From assembly GCA_003255065.1 (NCBI GenBank), contig QAOA01007668.1, positions 189,265 through 253,264 of the forward strand: a DNA stretch of 64,000 bases, read 5' to 3'. Position numbers and translations under genes: made by a program. Each line of letters begins with the position of its first letter. Position 1 is the first letter of the stretch. This document shows, piece after piece, positions 13,640 to 25,672 of the stretch. A model generated the notes under the pieces. It made no database searches. It was not told where the DNA came from and saw nothing but the letters and a program-made list of their open reading frames with translations. The DNA is from Cercis canadensis (lineage: Eukaryota; Streptophyta; Magnoliopsida; Fabales; Fabaceae).

Positions 13640-13995
13640 GCTAACACAATAAGAACAGGTAGGCAACAAATAATATATGTACAGCCAGAAACCAAATAGA
13701 GTTCTTCATGGTCTTTCACAACCTCAGTTACAATAGCATTTGAGTCCCATATTGTCCCATTAAACACCTTGTCATCTCTAGTCATCCAATTTATCACCCT
13801 AGTGTTTTGTTTATCTTAAATGCTTGAGATAAACCAAGATCACCAGTCTAAAAACCAATTACCACAACAGATTCCATCCTTAATCACAGAGATGACAGCA
13901 GCCACACTTGTTTAGCTACTGGACATGCAAAGAAAAGGTGAATTTGAGACTCAGTACCATGGCTGCATACGCTGCATATAGGAGAAGCCTGCAAG
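13640..13995 (-). pseudogene. LINE-type reverse transcriptase zinc-binding tail
   Basis: The minus strand reads CSHGTESQIHLFFACPVAKQ followed by VW, the conserved C-x-H-xx-E-x-xx-HLFF-xC pattern of the zinc-binding domain at the end of plant LINE/RVT proteins. After several stops it reads NWMTRDDKVFNGTIWD, the segment that normally follows. Stops and frame changes make it dead. A very short related stretch ('actgcatacgctgcatatag') is near 27606. Confidence 0.7.
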
Positions 13996-15671
13996 AATGT
14001 AAGTGAAATTACATATATGTAATTATTTTTTTGGCTTGATACTCTAATTATCTACTACCTTCCTAATAACAAATGTAGCAGGATGGAATATTGTCCTGAT
14101 AACATTTCATATAAAATACATTATTTACACAAGCACACATAGGACAATTGATCTATGGATATCCCAAAAATGTTGAAGTTTGAGATTCTTATCTCCATTC
14201 TCTCATATTCTAGCATGACCAAAAAAAAAATTCTCTCATATTCCGAACTAGAAAATTTAGCTCTATCAATCTTGGAAAACAAATTACATTATTCTTTACA
14301 AAATTAATATTACTATATACATTGTGAACCCAGATTTTCACTTTAGTTAGAAAATCTTCTTAAGTAATTCATATTAAAAATCATTGATTTTCTTAATAAT
14401 CAATACGAATAAGATTTTCTTGGAGTCGTACTTGTTGGGAGGAATTTACCGATTACTGCTCCTGTCTTGAACAGGGATTAGTCCCATATCTAAAAGGTAT
14501 GGGGATATCTTGGGTGTAAACCAAAAAATACGAATAAGATTTTTTGATGTCCATCAGTTATAGGAGATATATGTACATAGTAATAATTTACATTTACTTC
14601 TATGGGCTAAGTTCTAGAACTTTAGGCATCTACAGATTTTGAAAAGTAGTTTATTTTTTTCAGTAATTTTTTTTTTTTTTGTGAACAAAAAGATAGTAAA
14701 GATATGTTACTTCAATACTACTGAGTAGGGTGCTAGTGACATGTCTAAGGAGGGATGCCCATCAAGTGAGATTGTTGGTTGCAGGAAGTTTGAATTCTGC
14801 ACCTAAGAGATACAAAACTGTAAGCCGGAACCTTTTGACCAATTGAACCAACTTGCTTTAGCTTTTTCAGTAATTTTCAAATTGCACATGATTTTGTAAA
14901 ACGCATGATGCAGTTTTAGAAGTTTTAAATCTTGAAATTTTTTGCTATCGTTTCAATAATAGATTAAATCCTACAATATATCCCATGAAAGGAATGCACA
15001 TTTTTATTTTGTTAATTCAAAAGAAAGAAAATCTATGCAGATTTATTGTACTATATCATAGCTCAAAATTAGACTCTACTAGCTGCCTATTCTGCAATAT
15101 CCACCTGTACTAATCATAATTTAAAAACTCACATCTTTTAGTATGAGGAGTGCACTTTAATTGTTGAAACCCAAAGATTCTTTACCTGTATATAAAATTA
15201 TAAATATATGGGCAATCGTGTAGCAACCTACCAATATTGAAGCCTGACATTGTTCTCAAGTTATTTTGCCAAGATTAAGACCCTCTCCTCTTTTTTCATT
15301 GTCCTGATTGTTCTTTCTGTTGGGTTTGGTATGCATTGCATTCCACAAGTTCAAGGTATTTGTTGTTATTGTTATCAAGCTGGGTGCAATGTACACACAG
15401 GTGAATTGAGGCTTTGGCAAGTCTTGAAGACTACTAGAAGGCAGAAGTGAGAGGGGAGGGAATTATTCCACTCTGACACTCAAGTCAGTGATGAATTCTT
15501 CAACTTAATTATGGTGATTTCTAGATTATGGAGAGAATGATAGAATGAATACTTGGACACCTTCGTTGCCTATTTATATATATTGCCAAGATCATGGCTT
15601 GTTGGGTTTCACAGACCGGATTTCCTCACCCAATTCTTACCTAAGAGAAGAAGAGTTAATACACACACACA
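13996..15671. other. AT-rich intergenic, no gene called
   Basis: No conserved domain was recognised. A hydrophobic open frame with clustered cysteines at about 15250-15450 begins with TTG rather than ATG and was not accepted. Several poly-A/T runs are present. Confidence 0.5.
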
Positions 15672-15795
15672 TAGAGGTGGGTAACGGGCCGCAGGTTGGG
15701 CCAAATTGGCCCGTTTCTAATCAGGCCACTGATTTTGAAACCCAACTCACTATTTTATCAGGCCAAAACGGGATCGACCCATTTTACCTGCTCTA
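15672..15795. mobile_element. Miniature hAT-like element, 124 bp
   Basis: Left end tagaggtgggtaacgggcc; reverse complement of the right end tagagcaggtaaaatgggtc. The TAGAG terminus with GGGCC-rich subterminal sequence is typical of plant hAT elements. Flanking 8-mers are cacacaca and cacagaca (7 of 8 match, inside a CA tract). A larger relative with the same terminus is at 38834-40525. Confidence 0.7.
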
Positions 15796-16175
15796 CACAG
15801 ACACACACACGCACGCACACACAGACAAACAAATAGACACACACACAAACACAAACAGACAGACAGATAGACACACACGCACGCACACACACACACGCAC
15901 GCATGCATGCATGCACACACAAACAGATAGACACACGCGCGCACGCATGCATGCACGCACACACATACACACAGATAGATAGATACACACGCGCATGCAC
16001 GCACCAACGTGCGTACACACACACACATAGAGACAGATAGACACACACACACGCACACGCCCACACACATAGATAGACACACATATGCACGCACACGTGC
16101 GAGCACGAACGCACGCACACACACAGATAGACACACATATGCACGCACGCACACCCACCCACACACACACACCTG
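15796..16175. repeat. CA/CGCA/GATA compound microsatellite
   Basis: A purine-pyrimidine alternating array of CACA, CGCACG, CATGCATG and AGACAGATAGACA motifs. It yields open frames in several reading phases on both strands, all low-complexity and none credible as a protein. Confidence 0.95.
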
Positions 16176-16185
16176 ATGGCCAAAG

Positions 16186-16348
16186 ACTTTTATTTTTATT
16201 CTTTTCTTAACAAGGGTCTAAGAATATAATAGTACTTTATCTATTTATCACAAGATAGCACATCTAATTATTCAACAATTTTTTTTTGTCCTTTTCTATT
16301 TGATTGAAGAATTTGAGAACTGAGAAAATGCAATATCTATCCCTGTCC
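16186..16348. repeat. Dispersed repeat X, copy 2 (partial)
   Basis: Matches 12162-12340 and 16807-16970. It is truncated by the join at 16349 and is probably the allelic counterpart of the next copy. Confidence 0.7.
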
Positions 16349-16454
16349 NCAGGTTGGGCCAAATTGGCCCGTTTCTAATCAGGCCACTGATTTTGAAATC
16401 CAACTCACTATTTTATCAGGCCAAAACAGGATCGACCCATTTTACCCGCTCTAC

Positions 16455-16800
16455 ACAAACACACACACATGTACGCATACACACACGCACGCATGCACAC
16501 ACAGACAAACAAATAGACACACACACAAACACAAACAGACAGACAGATAGACACACACGCACGCACACACAAACAGATAGACACACACGTGCACGCACGC
16601 ATGCACGCACACACATACACACAGATAGATAGATACACACGCGCACGCACGCACCAACGTGCGTACGCACACACACATAGAGACAGACAGACAGATAGAC
16701 ACACACACACGCACGCGCCCACACACACAGATAGACACACATATGCATGCACACGTGCAAGCACGAACGCACGCACACCCACCCACACACACACACACCC
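16455..16800. repeat. CA/CGCA/GATA compound microsatellite, second assembled copy
   Basis: Same motif order as 15796-16175 but shorter blocks. Probably the other haplotype of the same locus rather than a second locus. Confidence 0.85.
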
Positions 16801-16806
16801 GATGGC

Positions 16807-17050
16807 CGAAGACTTTTATTTTTATTCTTTTCTTAACAAGGGTCTAAGAATATAATAGTACTTTATCTATTTATCACAAGATAGCACATCTAATTATTCA
16901 ACAATTTTTTTTTGTCCTTTTCTATTTGATTGAAGAATTTGAGGACTGAGAAAGTGCAATATCTATCCCTGTCCTAGAGTTAGTGTATACATTGGCTGTA
17001 GCATATAAATTCAGTCACATTATTAATAACATCTTCATAGGCATTAATAT
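16807..17050. repeat. Dispersed repeat X, copy 3
   Basis: Matches 12162-12420 in the same orientation. Its position before the second GH9 relic means X and GH9 occur in mirror order at the two loci (GH9 then X; X then GH9). Confidence 0.7.
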
Positions 17051-17659
17051 GGCAGTTTCTTTCCAATTTTTCCAGAAGGTATATTTAATATTTTTATTAC
17101 TAATGGATGGGTAAGTACAATCACTACTTGGATTGTTTTCTTAAAAATAGCTTGCTTGAAAATTACTGTTAGAAAGAAACAGTTTGTGTTTGGATAGACC
17201 ATTCAAGAAATGGTTTTAGTTTTAACTAAGGGTATTTTTATCTTAAAAAACATTTTTCGTCAACTATTAAATTTTTACTTATATAATAGAAGCTTTAAAT
17301 ACATGCTTCTTATGTCAGCAGAAAAATACATTCTGCGATCAGCAAGACACCAAGAACAATTTAGTTCAACTCATCTTAAGAGATATGTACTAGGCAAGAG
17401 ATTGCACAGGTGTTGACAAAAAAATTTTGGGTTGTGCAGTTATGAATTCTCCTAGTTGGCCGTTCAGCACAAAATTTTGCTGGAGGATTAACCCTTATGA
17501 TCAAAGCATAAAAGGTTTAGAGTTTAAATTTGATCCATCGTCAGTGTAAAACTATTTTACACTATCATTCAATAGCATGTTGCCACATCATTAACATAAC
17601 TAGATCTATTACCAACTGTAAATTAATGGCTTCAACAGTTTTTTCGTACATGACAAAAC
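17051..17659. other. Intergenic, no feature recognised
   Basis: AT-rich sequence without a credible reading frame or repeat boundary. Confidence 0.5.
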
Positions 17660-17816
17660 TAGCAATTTGACCATCTTGGAGGCCAGAATCCCCTCGTTGA
17701 CCCTCATAGAACAACAGAGATTTGGTCAGTGCTGTTCCATAATCCACAGAGACAACCGTGTGAATTATCAGAGAAAGACAAAGTACAGCCAAGACAAAGA
17801 CACTGCTGAACTGCAT
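17660..17816 (-). pseudogene. GH9 endo-1,4-beta-glucanase first-exon relic, copy 2
   Basis: From the ATG at 17816 the minus strand reads MQFSSVFVLAVLCLSLIIH, then [18 protein letters not shown], and jumps directly to GDSGLQDGQ. The frame is open, but an in-frame deletion has removed the [13 protein letters not shown] stretch that is conserved in GH9 enzymes and present in copy 1. Nothing downstream of the first exon follows. The two copies were broken in different ways. Confidence 0.85.
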
Positions 17817-18733
17817 CACTTATGTCTGAGGAAATGCACCAAAACTGCAAAATTCTATGAAAATGGGATAAGAACTGTGGTTCTTGAGGCCCTATTTATT
17901 GAGGTATTGTGCATTTCTTATGGCATGAATCAAGTAATGCAATTTGCTATCAATAAGGTTTCCTTCTTAGTAAAAATATCAGTCACATGTGGAGATTGAA
18001 TTAATATACCATTTTTGATAAGCAATGTATGGTAAAAAGTTCAGAAGAGCATTTTGGTCCCTACAATAACTTTGATCACATGGAACATCAGAGCTCGCAA
18101 TCTCCTAATTTTTCAAATATTAATCAAGGCCAACAGATTTTTGAAATAATAATAACAGTGACTAGAATTGTGAAAGTCAGACTATTTCCTAATTTACTAA
18201 TTAAGCTATAATAAGTGACAATTATAGTAAACATATAATATAATTAAGTGGCAGGTTGTTTCTCGAGCACGTTTGGTTAGATGGGAAAAGGATTGAGGAA
18301 ATGGGAAAGAGAGAGGGAATGGCTAAATATGTTTGGTAATAATTTTTGGAATGGAAATGATGATTTCTTCCAACAACTATGAAATCATCATTCCTTTCTA
18401 TAATTTAGCAAATTATCCTTTATAAATATAAAATCATAGTAATATCATATCACTAATTGATTCCAAATCACTATACTAATATTTCTTAATTATGACACTG
18501 TAAAGAAAGCAATTAGCATCAAATATATATATATATATATAGGGGAGCATTTGCTCTAGGAGCATGGGGAAGGAGGAATGCCGAAGAAGAGGGTTGCGTG
18601 GGGTTACATCCAAAGACTCCTAGTTCACCTCTTCCCTAAGGACATTTGATAGGACCACTCGAACTAAAGCCAGCTGTCTCAAATATATATAATTTAAATC
18701 AATAGTATTATTGTCATACGACAATTATTTTTA
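17817..18733. repeat. Upstream flank of GH9 relic, duplicated segment copy B
   Basis: Matches 10256-11530, with small indels, up to the block ending 'taatttaaatcaatagtatt'. The minus-strand sequence about 75 bp above the ATG contains aataaata, a possible TATA element kept from the source gene. Confidence 0.8.
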
Positions 18734-18896
18734 GGAAGTGGCTATTTTTACACCCTATTTAATATCTAAATATTATATAAACTAAATTATCGTTATTCAA
18801 TATAAAAAGTTTTTGAAATTGACTAATCATGATATTTCTATTTCTAACTCTTATTAATTGTACCTCCATTTTTAGTACAAATTGAGAAAAATTAAA

Positions 18897-20154
18897 TCAC
18901 CTTCTGATGTAGGATGGGCTGAAGCAGGATGAGCTGTCCTCAAGAAAGTCTAAGTTTGAATTAATATTTTGGTTAAACTGGCCCACTATTTGGTTAAACT
19001 GGCCCACTATTTGGTTTAATCATTCAACCATCTATTTAGTTAGCTAATTACAATAAATTTGGTCATGTCTATTTTCAGTATGTATTTCTTATGAAATTTG
19101 TAAGCATTAAAGTTGTTAGTATTAGTTATTAGCGCATCTTCTTGGAAGTTGCAAGTTGCATTTAATTGCCTATTTTCCTATTCTTGGAGGGTTGTTCCAA
19201 GATTATATATTTCAACTTTTGGATTTATAAAACAGACTTTTCAAATTATCAAGAGTAAAGACATGTGTAGTTGTTTCTTTCTAAGTTCTATATCTCTTGG
19301 TGGATTCCTTGAGTGATGAGCTAGTTATGAACTCTTATCTTTAAGGTGGTGAGTTTTTATCCTTAAAGTGGCGAGTTGTAACGTTACCTTACTGTTTTAT
19401 AGCCTAAAATGGTATCATTTGGTATCAAGGCCTATCCTGAGGACAGCTCAAATATGTTTCTTTCTAATTTGTAAGCATTGAAGCTAGTTACTATTAGTTA
19501 TTAGCTAACTAATAGATGGTTGAANTCACCTTCTGATGTAGGATGGGTTGAGGCAGGATGAGCTGTCCTCAAGAAGGTCCAAGTTTAAATTAATATTTTG
19601 GTTAAATTGGCCCACTATTTGGTTAAACTGGCCCACTATTTGATTTAATCATTCAACCATCTATTTAGTTATCTAATTACAATGAATTTGGTCATGTCTA
19701 TTTTCAGTATGTATTTCTTATGAAATTTGTAAGCATTAAAGTTAGTTAGTATTAGTTATTAGCGCATTTTCTTGGAAGTTGTAAGTTGCATTTAATAGCC
19801 TATTTTCCTATTCATGGAGGGTTGTTCCAAGATTATATATTCCAACTTTTGGATTTATAAAACAGACTTTTCAAATTATCAAGAGTAAAGACATGTGTAG
19901 TTGTTTCTTTCTAAGTTCTATATCTCTTGGTGGATTCCTTGAGTGATGAGCTAGTTCTGAACTCTTATCTTTAAGGTGGTGAGTTTTTATCTTTAAAGTG
20001 GCGAGTTGTAACGTTACCTTACTGTTTTATAGCCTAAAATGGTATCATTTGGTATCAAGGCCTATCCTGAGGACAGCTCAAATATGTTTCTTTCTAATTT
20101 GTAGGCATTGAAGCTAGTTAGTATTAGTTATTAGCTAACTAATAGATGGTTGAA
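18897..20154. other. False duplication across the n at 19525
   Basis: Sequence 19526-20154 repeats 18897-19524 nearly base for base before continuing. This is an assembly join inside the inverted-repeat element. Confidence 0.85.
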
Positions 20155-20251
20155 TGATTAAACCAAATAGTGGGCCGGTTTAACCAAAATATTAATCCAA
20201 ACTTAGACTTTCTTAAGGACAGCTCATCTTGCATCAGCCCATCCTGCATCA
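18905..20251. mobile_element. Long inverted-repeat element (true length about 0.72 kb)
   Basis: The left arm starts tgatgtaggatgggctga; the right arm ends with its reverse complement (cagcccatcctgcatca). The arms pair over roughly 135 bp, including a tract with 'aactggcccactatttgg', tandemly doubled in the left arm. Removing the false duplication at 19525 leaves about 718 bp. No clear target duplication is visible, so the class (Mutator-like or fold-back) is open. The interior has no coding frame. Confidence 0.65.
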
Positions 20252-20252
20252 C

Positions 20253-20366
20253 AACCCTAGCATTTGTGACACTCATTAGTCAAACTTTCTTTTTCTTTTT
20301 TTTTGGCTGCATAACAAAGTAGACTCAAGTCATATCAAGAAAAAAATAACAACTTAATTCTTGTTA
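20253..20366. repeat. 110-bp direct repeat, copy 1
   Basis: The block starting 'aaccctagcatttgtga' and ending 'caacttaattctt' recurs at 20701-20818 in the same orientation with several differences. Confidence 0.75.
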
Positions 20367-20700
20367 TTCGATAGAGTGAAAATTGATGAATTGTCTAGGT
20401 GTTAATTTTATTGTTGGAGGGTGGTTACAAATGCTAAAGTTGTGGGTAGTGGCAATGTTTTAAAAATCAGACAAATAAGCGAAATGTTTTAGAAGATGAG
20501 CATTGGTTGAACCGGTTCAACCAGTTTGACAGAGCAGTCAAATTGGATGATGTCATAAAAATATATATTTTTTATACAAATATAATATTTAATTTACTTA
20601 TTATATAATTTAAATTATAATAAATATATTTTTATGTGAGTTTTATACTAGAAACAAAGTAGATCCACAGTAATGTGGTGATCTTCATTCCCTACTCATG
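20367..20700. other. AT-rich spacer between direct repeats
   Basis: No coding or known repeat identity seen. Confidence 0.45.
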
Positions 20701-20818
20701 CCAACCCTAGCATTTGTGAGACGCATCAATCAGACTTTCTTTTTATTTTTTTTTGGCTGCTCAGTAACAAAGTAGACTCAAGTCATATAAAGAAAAAAAA
20801 AAACAACTTAATTCTTCA
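20701..20818. repeat. 110-bp direct repeat, copy 2
   Basis: See 20253-20366. The pair could mark an old segmental duplication or be remnant ends of an element. Confidence 0.75.
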
Positions 20819-22786
20819 GATTTGGGAAAATCTGGTCTCTTCAAAAGTGCAGGTATGAAACAAAGGTTCAAAGATACTGTGGGTACTTTTTTTATTATTT
20901 AAAAATGATTTAGCTTCTAAATACTACTTTTTTTGTTTTTTGCTAAATTACAAATTTGATCATGTAATTTACAAATTTATTGTATTTCATTCATATATTG
21001 TCTGTTTTGATGACTTTGGGTGCCTGATTGAATTTAATTTATTAATTAGATGCAAAATTTGAATGGAATCCTGAGAAATTTGATTGCAAATGTGTAGTTG
21101 CATAATTTTTATAATTAGAAATCAAAAAGTGATGTGTCTTGCCACCCATTACCATAGGATTAGGATCCAGTCATGTTGGCAGTTGGGTAGCAACATGACT
21201 AGGTCATGTTCCCTAAATCCTAGCCATTCAACCACACTATAAGATCATCAATGGTTATTATGATGTCACATTATTATTATTATTTTCCTTTTAATTTCTA
21301 AAACGCATCGTTAAGGGCGGAATGCTTATCTTCTCTTTCAATTTCTACGTAGCTTAACAATGACTTGATTCTGTCTCATGTGTTTCTACTTCTCCTTTCT
21401 ACAATATTCCGCACCATCATTTTCCTCATTTGATGCAGTAACTAGGCCAATCAATTCATGGCCCAAAAATACTTGGCTAATCAATTCGACAAACCCACAG
21501 AAAATGTTCAAGCCCTGAAAATTTTTGCAATAAAGAATTCAGAAACAACTAATCACACAAAAAAAATCCATTAATACCTAAACACATGATAGAAGAAAGC
21601 ATATTCACACACAATTTAAGCGTAAGTACGAGAAGAATGAAGAATAAAACTCTTGGAGATGACAAATCGATGACAAAACCTCGATCTTCAAGCTTGATCT
21701 TCCTTCTCTTCTTGCCTCTTGTGTAAAAACTTGTGGAATCCTAGTTTAGTCAATTCCATTTATAAGTTCTAGAAAGTTTAAGGGAAAAATGAATTAAAAT
21801 AAAGTAGAAATCATAGTAAAATTAGGGGTCTTGGAAGTCAAATCCTAGTTTGACCTCAGAGGGCTGCGGCGCTAGGGTTAGGCACTGCAGCCTCCAAGTC
21901 AATGCCAAAATAGTTTTGATTCAATGCTGAAGGGCAGTGCAGCCTTGAGATAGGGCGTTGTGGCGCCATAGCCTCTGTCTCTCAGTGTAGTTTTGCATCT
22001 TTGCAGGCTCTACTATGCTAGCTTTAGGGCGCTGCGGTGCCCAAGTCTCTGTCACCTTGTGTAAATTTCTAGTCATGAGGGTGCTGCGGTACTCTAGTCT
22101 CAGACAAAAATCTCACTTTTTCTCTAAAAGCAGCACTGCAGCCTTGGGATTAGGGGCTGCGGTGCCCAAGCTGCTGCCTCCAATTCCAATTTGTCCACAA
22201 TTGGTATCTTTTTGGTACTAAAATGCACGGAAACAATTTCCAAGGACTTCCAAAATGAAACCCTACAAGTGGTACCATAAAACATAAGAATTAAACCTAA
22301 GATACTTAAGAATAAATAGAAATCAAGCTAAATTGATACAAGATAAGCAATCTAAACCAGCTTATCAAATACCCCCAAAACTTGAGATTTGCTTGTCCTC
22401 GAGCAAAAACTAAGGAAAAATTAAATAGAACTCTACAACTACTAAGTAATCATTTAGCTTTACTTCCCCAATAGGTTATAAAGATAACAAAATGTCAGAA
22501 TTCACGGAAACGTGATCATATCAAAAAGTTATGTTACTCCATGCAAATTTCTTCATTACTAACAAAATCCCTGAGTGTGTGTGTGTATCTATGCACTTTG
22601 ATCTATTGAGATATGAACTAATTTATACATACTTTGCTCATTAAAGCGGACCTCTCAATAGAACATAAAAAGAACTTCATAGGTTAGCTATCATGCCACT
22701 CTCCATTAATGTAGGCTCATTTTCAACATCAAAGATAAAAAGGACTTTCCAAGATTGTAATGTAAGGCTATGGCTAAGGTGTGGTA
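20819..22786. repeat. Unassigned repeat DNA, left half of an interrupted element
   Basis: The part from about 21430 carries text ('acttgagatttgcttgtcct') common in internal regions of plant LTR retrotransposons, and several GC-rich motifs around 'gcgctgcggcgc' at 21860-22160. Its stretch 21600-21672 is the reverse complement of 26283-26370. It is continuous with 25673 onward once the solo LTR is removed. No protein domain was recognised. Confidence 0.5.
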
Positions 22787-22791
22787 AAAGG
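22787..22791. other. Target site duplication, left (aaagg)
   Basis: A five-base copy adjoining the solo LTR start; identical to 25668-25672. Confidence 0.8.
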
Positions 22792-23056
22792 TGTTGATAC
22801 CAAAATTACTTAATAAAAAATAAAGGAAATAAGAAAATCAAAAAAATCATAATAATAATAAAATACAAAAAATCAGTATTAATAAAATAGAAGAACCAAG
22901 AATTGGATTACCTCTGCAGTCCTGACTCTGGGCGGCAATCTACTTTCGGCAAAGTACCATTCGCCAGTCTGGCACCGCCCATCCTACAGTCCCCCTTTGC
23001 AGCTTAAAAATAGAAAAGCTCATCAATGAAGCAATACAACTTGCACAAAAATTTGG

Positions 23057-23066
23057 CTATAAAAAG
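23057..23066 (+). promoter_or_regulatory. Candidate TATA box of the solo LTR
   Basis: The sequence ctataaaaag lies in the 5' part of the LTR, followed by an A-rich region with 'acaatacacagac' about 35 bp downstream. The position and orientation fit an LTR promoter, but activity is unknown. Confidence 0.45.
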
Positions 23067-23250
23067 CCTCACAAAACAGAGCAAAGGGACAACAATACAC
23101 AGACACAAGAGAAATTCTAAGAGAAGAAGAAGCACAGCACCATATAGCAAGTAGAGGGACTCCAATCCACAGGTACACCACTAACGCTAATTTTCCTTTT
23201 CTTGCTTTCTTTAGTACTCACACCCACACACGAAAGAACATACTCAATCC

Positions 23251-23253
<3 letters not shown>

Positions 23254-23299
<46 letters not shown>
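23254..23299. repeat. (TA)n microsatellite
   Basis: An uninterrupted TA run inside the solo LTR, downstream of its candidate promoter. Confidence 0.9.
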
Positions 23300-23303
<4 letters not shown>

Positions 23304-24471
23304 CTCAAACAAAGACATGAGGGAAAGAGAGGATTAATCTCCTTTATCAACTAAAATTAATTCTAAGGCAACATTGTTCCACCATAAGAATCCCCAATTT
23401 TTAGAGAGAGAGGCGAAGCTTTTAGAGAGAGAAAATCGAGTTCAAAGGGAAATAGAAACCAAGGAAAGAAATAATCTGAAAATAGAGAGAAAGTATGTGA
23501 AATCTTCACCTTAAGACTTCTTGATTAGGCAAGTAGCAACTGATTTCTTCCTCTGGAACTCAGAGGCAAAGTTAGCGGGGAGACTCCCCTTTTTTGCGTT
23601 TCTTCTTGGTTGATATTATGCTCTGCACTCTTTTGTTTATTTCTTTCTTTATTCTGATTTGTTTTATTGAATGCTCAAGTTTGTTTCCTTTAATATTTCG
23701 TTTGGGCTTTAAGAGAGTTATTGGGTTTTCCTTGTTGGATCAGACCAAGTGTTAGTTTCCTTTCTCTTTTTTTGGTTTGGGTTTTGTTTCATTTGGGCTG
23801 ATGCATGTGTTATTTCGTTTGGGCCATTTGAAGCTGTTGGGCCGAATATCATTTTAGTTTTGGACAATTTAGTTTGTTGATTGGGCTAGTCCGAATTGGA
23901 CCAGCCCATTTGTGTGTTTTATTTCTTTTTTGGTTAGGATTAGGCCTTTCTTTTATATGGCCTAGGTCATTTCTTTTGTTAGGTTTATTTTTATGCTGTT
24001 TGATGCATTTGATTGGGCTTTCCTTTATTTTATTTTTAAACCTTTTTTGGTGTGTGTGTGTGTTTAGGACTTTTATTTATTTTTTGAGCCATTCTAAATT
24101 TTGTATATTTACTTTATAATTCTTTTTATTGTTATTGTTACTCTTATTTTATATTAAGGGGCTTAATTTATTTAGTTTTATTTATTAAGCTTTATGTATT
24201 CCATATTATACTCAGTTTTTTTACAATAATCAAAGTCCGACGACGGATTAAATTAGGGAATAATTGTGTTGACAATTGTTTCCTAATATTCCTGAGGTGA
24301 GGGATAAATTTTTTAGTTATGCCAGAGGTACTGAAGTGGCCAATAAAATTCTTAATATCGCTTTTATTTTTTCAATTACAACATTTATAGCATTTATGTG
24401 TTACATTATAATTTATCTCATTACATCTTAACATTATTTTTAATTATGCTATAAAAAGATTACTGACGAAG

Positions 24472-25147
24472 GAATAATTGAAATTAGTCATGATAATGAC
24501 GAGGTTTCGATATTTTGGAGGTAAAGGGATGTCTCTAGTTCGACCAAAGGTACTGGCAGGGCATAAGGTCAATCCCTCATAAAAATCTTTGTCGAGGCAT
24601 AATTTCTAAACGAACATTTTCTAAATATAATATTTTAGCCTTAATTACCTTAATGTGAGTTAAAAGGTACCGACGAGGAAATAGTTAAGAATAGTTGTAA
24701 TGACAGCGATTCCTTGACACTCCGGAGGTGAGGAGTGTCACTTTAGTTTTTTCAAGTGTACTGGTGGACTTGAAGAAATACCTCCGATAAAAATCTTTGT
24801 CACGAACNTGAATAATTAAAATTAGTCATGATAATGACGAGGTTTCGATATTTTGGAGGTAAAAGGATGTCTTTAGTTCGACCAAAGGTACTGGCAGAGC
24901 ATGAGGTCAATCCCTGATAAAAATCTTTGTCGAGGCATAATTTCCAAACGAACATTTTCTAAATATAATATTTTAGCCTTAATTACCTTAATGTGAGTTA
25001 AAAGGTACCGACGAGGAAATAGTTAAGAATAGTTGTAATGACAGCGATTCCTTGACACTCCAGAGGTGAGGAATGTCACTTTAGTTTTTCCAGGTATACT
25101 GGTGGATTTGAAGAAATACCTCCGATAAAAATTTTTATCACGAACCT
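24472..25147. other. False duplication across the n at 24808
   Basis: Sequence 24809-25147 repeats 24472-24807 with scattered differences. This is an assembly join inside the solo LTR. Confidence 0.85.
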
Positions 25148-25667
25148 TGAACATTTCATAAACATATATAAATTGTCTTTCATGTATCTAGATATCACTT
25201 AGTTAACAAGATTGCTAAATATTGCTTATGACATAATAGATTAGGGGAGGATTGTAATGGCAATCACAAACTCTACCTAATAGTCTTGAAGCATCCTTTA
25301 GGTTTTTTTTCCAGAAGTGCTAGTAAGGTCTAACGAAATTTTAATCTATTTTATTATGTTAGGACTAACTTAATTCATTTAAAAAATGATAACTAGGGAT
25401 TAAATAGGTAACCGTTTTAAGAACGGATGTTGTAGGGTGCTAATACCTTCCCTACACGTAACCAACCCCTGAATCCAAGCTCTGAACGTAGACCAAATTA
25501 TTTAAGTGTCTAATCACACCATTCCATTTGCTAAAAATGGAATAAAACGATTGATGACGACTCCATTCTTTTTTTGCATATTATTGCACATTGTCAACTT
25601 TTTATTTCTTCTCGCGTGAGGGGGTTTCGCCGCTCCGCATCGCACTCCCGAAAGGGACGTTGCGACA

Positions 25668-25672
25668 AAAGG
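25668..25672. other. Target site duplication, right (aaagg)
   Basis: Identical to 22787-22791. Confidence 0.8.

Larger units (their letters stand above)
15692..16970. other. False duplication across the n at 16349
   Basis: The sequence after 16349 restarts at the text of 15692 and runs through the hAT remnant, the CA-rich array and repeat X again, with different array lengths, before reaching new sequence near 16970. The array length differences fit two haplotypes. Confidence 0.8.
22792..25667. mobile_element. Ty3/gypsy Tat/Ogre-like solo LTR
   Basis: Starts TGTTGATACC, ends GTTGCGACA, and is flanked by identical 5-bp aaagg duplications, so it is one complete LTR without internal region or partner. 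The 3' part has wording typical of long Tat/Ogre LTRs: 'gggtgctaataccttccct' near 25436, a long thymine-rich mid region, and a terminal GTTGCGACA. The assembled length is 2876 bp; about 337 bp is a false duplication at the n at 24808, giving roughly 2.54 kb. It arose by recombination between the two LTRs of a full element. Confidence 0.8.

Noticed and set aside
15250-15450. Small secreted cysteine-rich peptide (hydrophobic start, CCYCYQAGC)
   Set aside because: The frame has no ATG before the hydrophobic part (it begins with TTG), no homologue is recalled, and the flank is repeat DNA.
15750-16855. Long open frames on both strands rich in His-Thr or Cys-Val
   Set aside because: Pure translation of the CA/GT array; overlapping frames in all phases with low-complexity composition.
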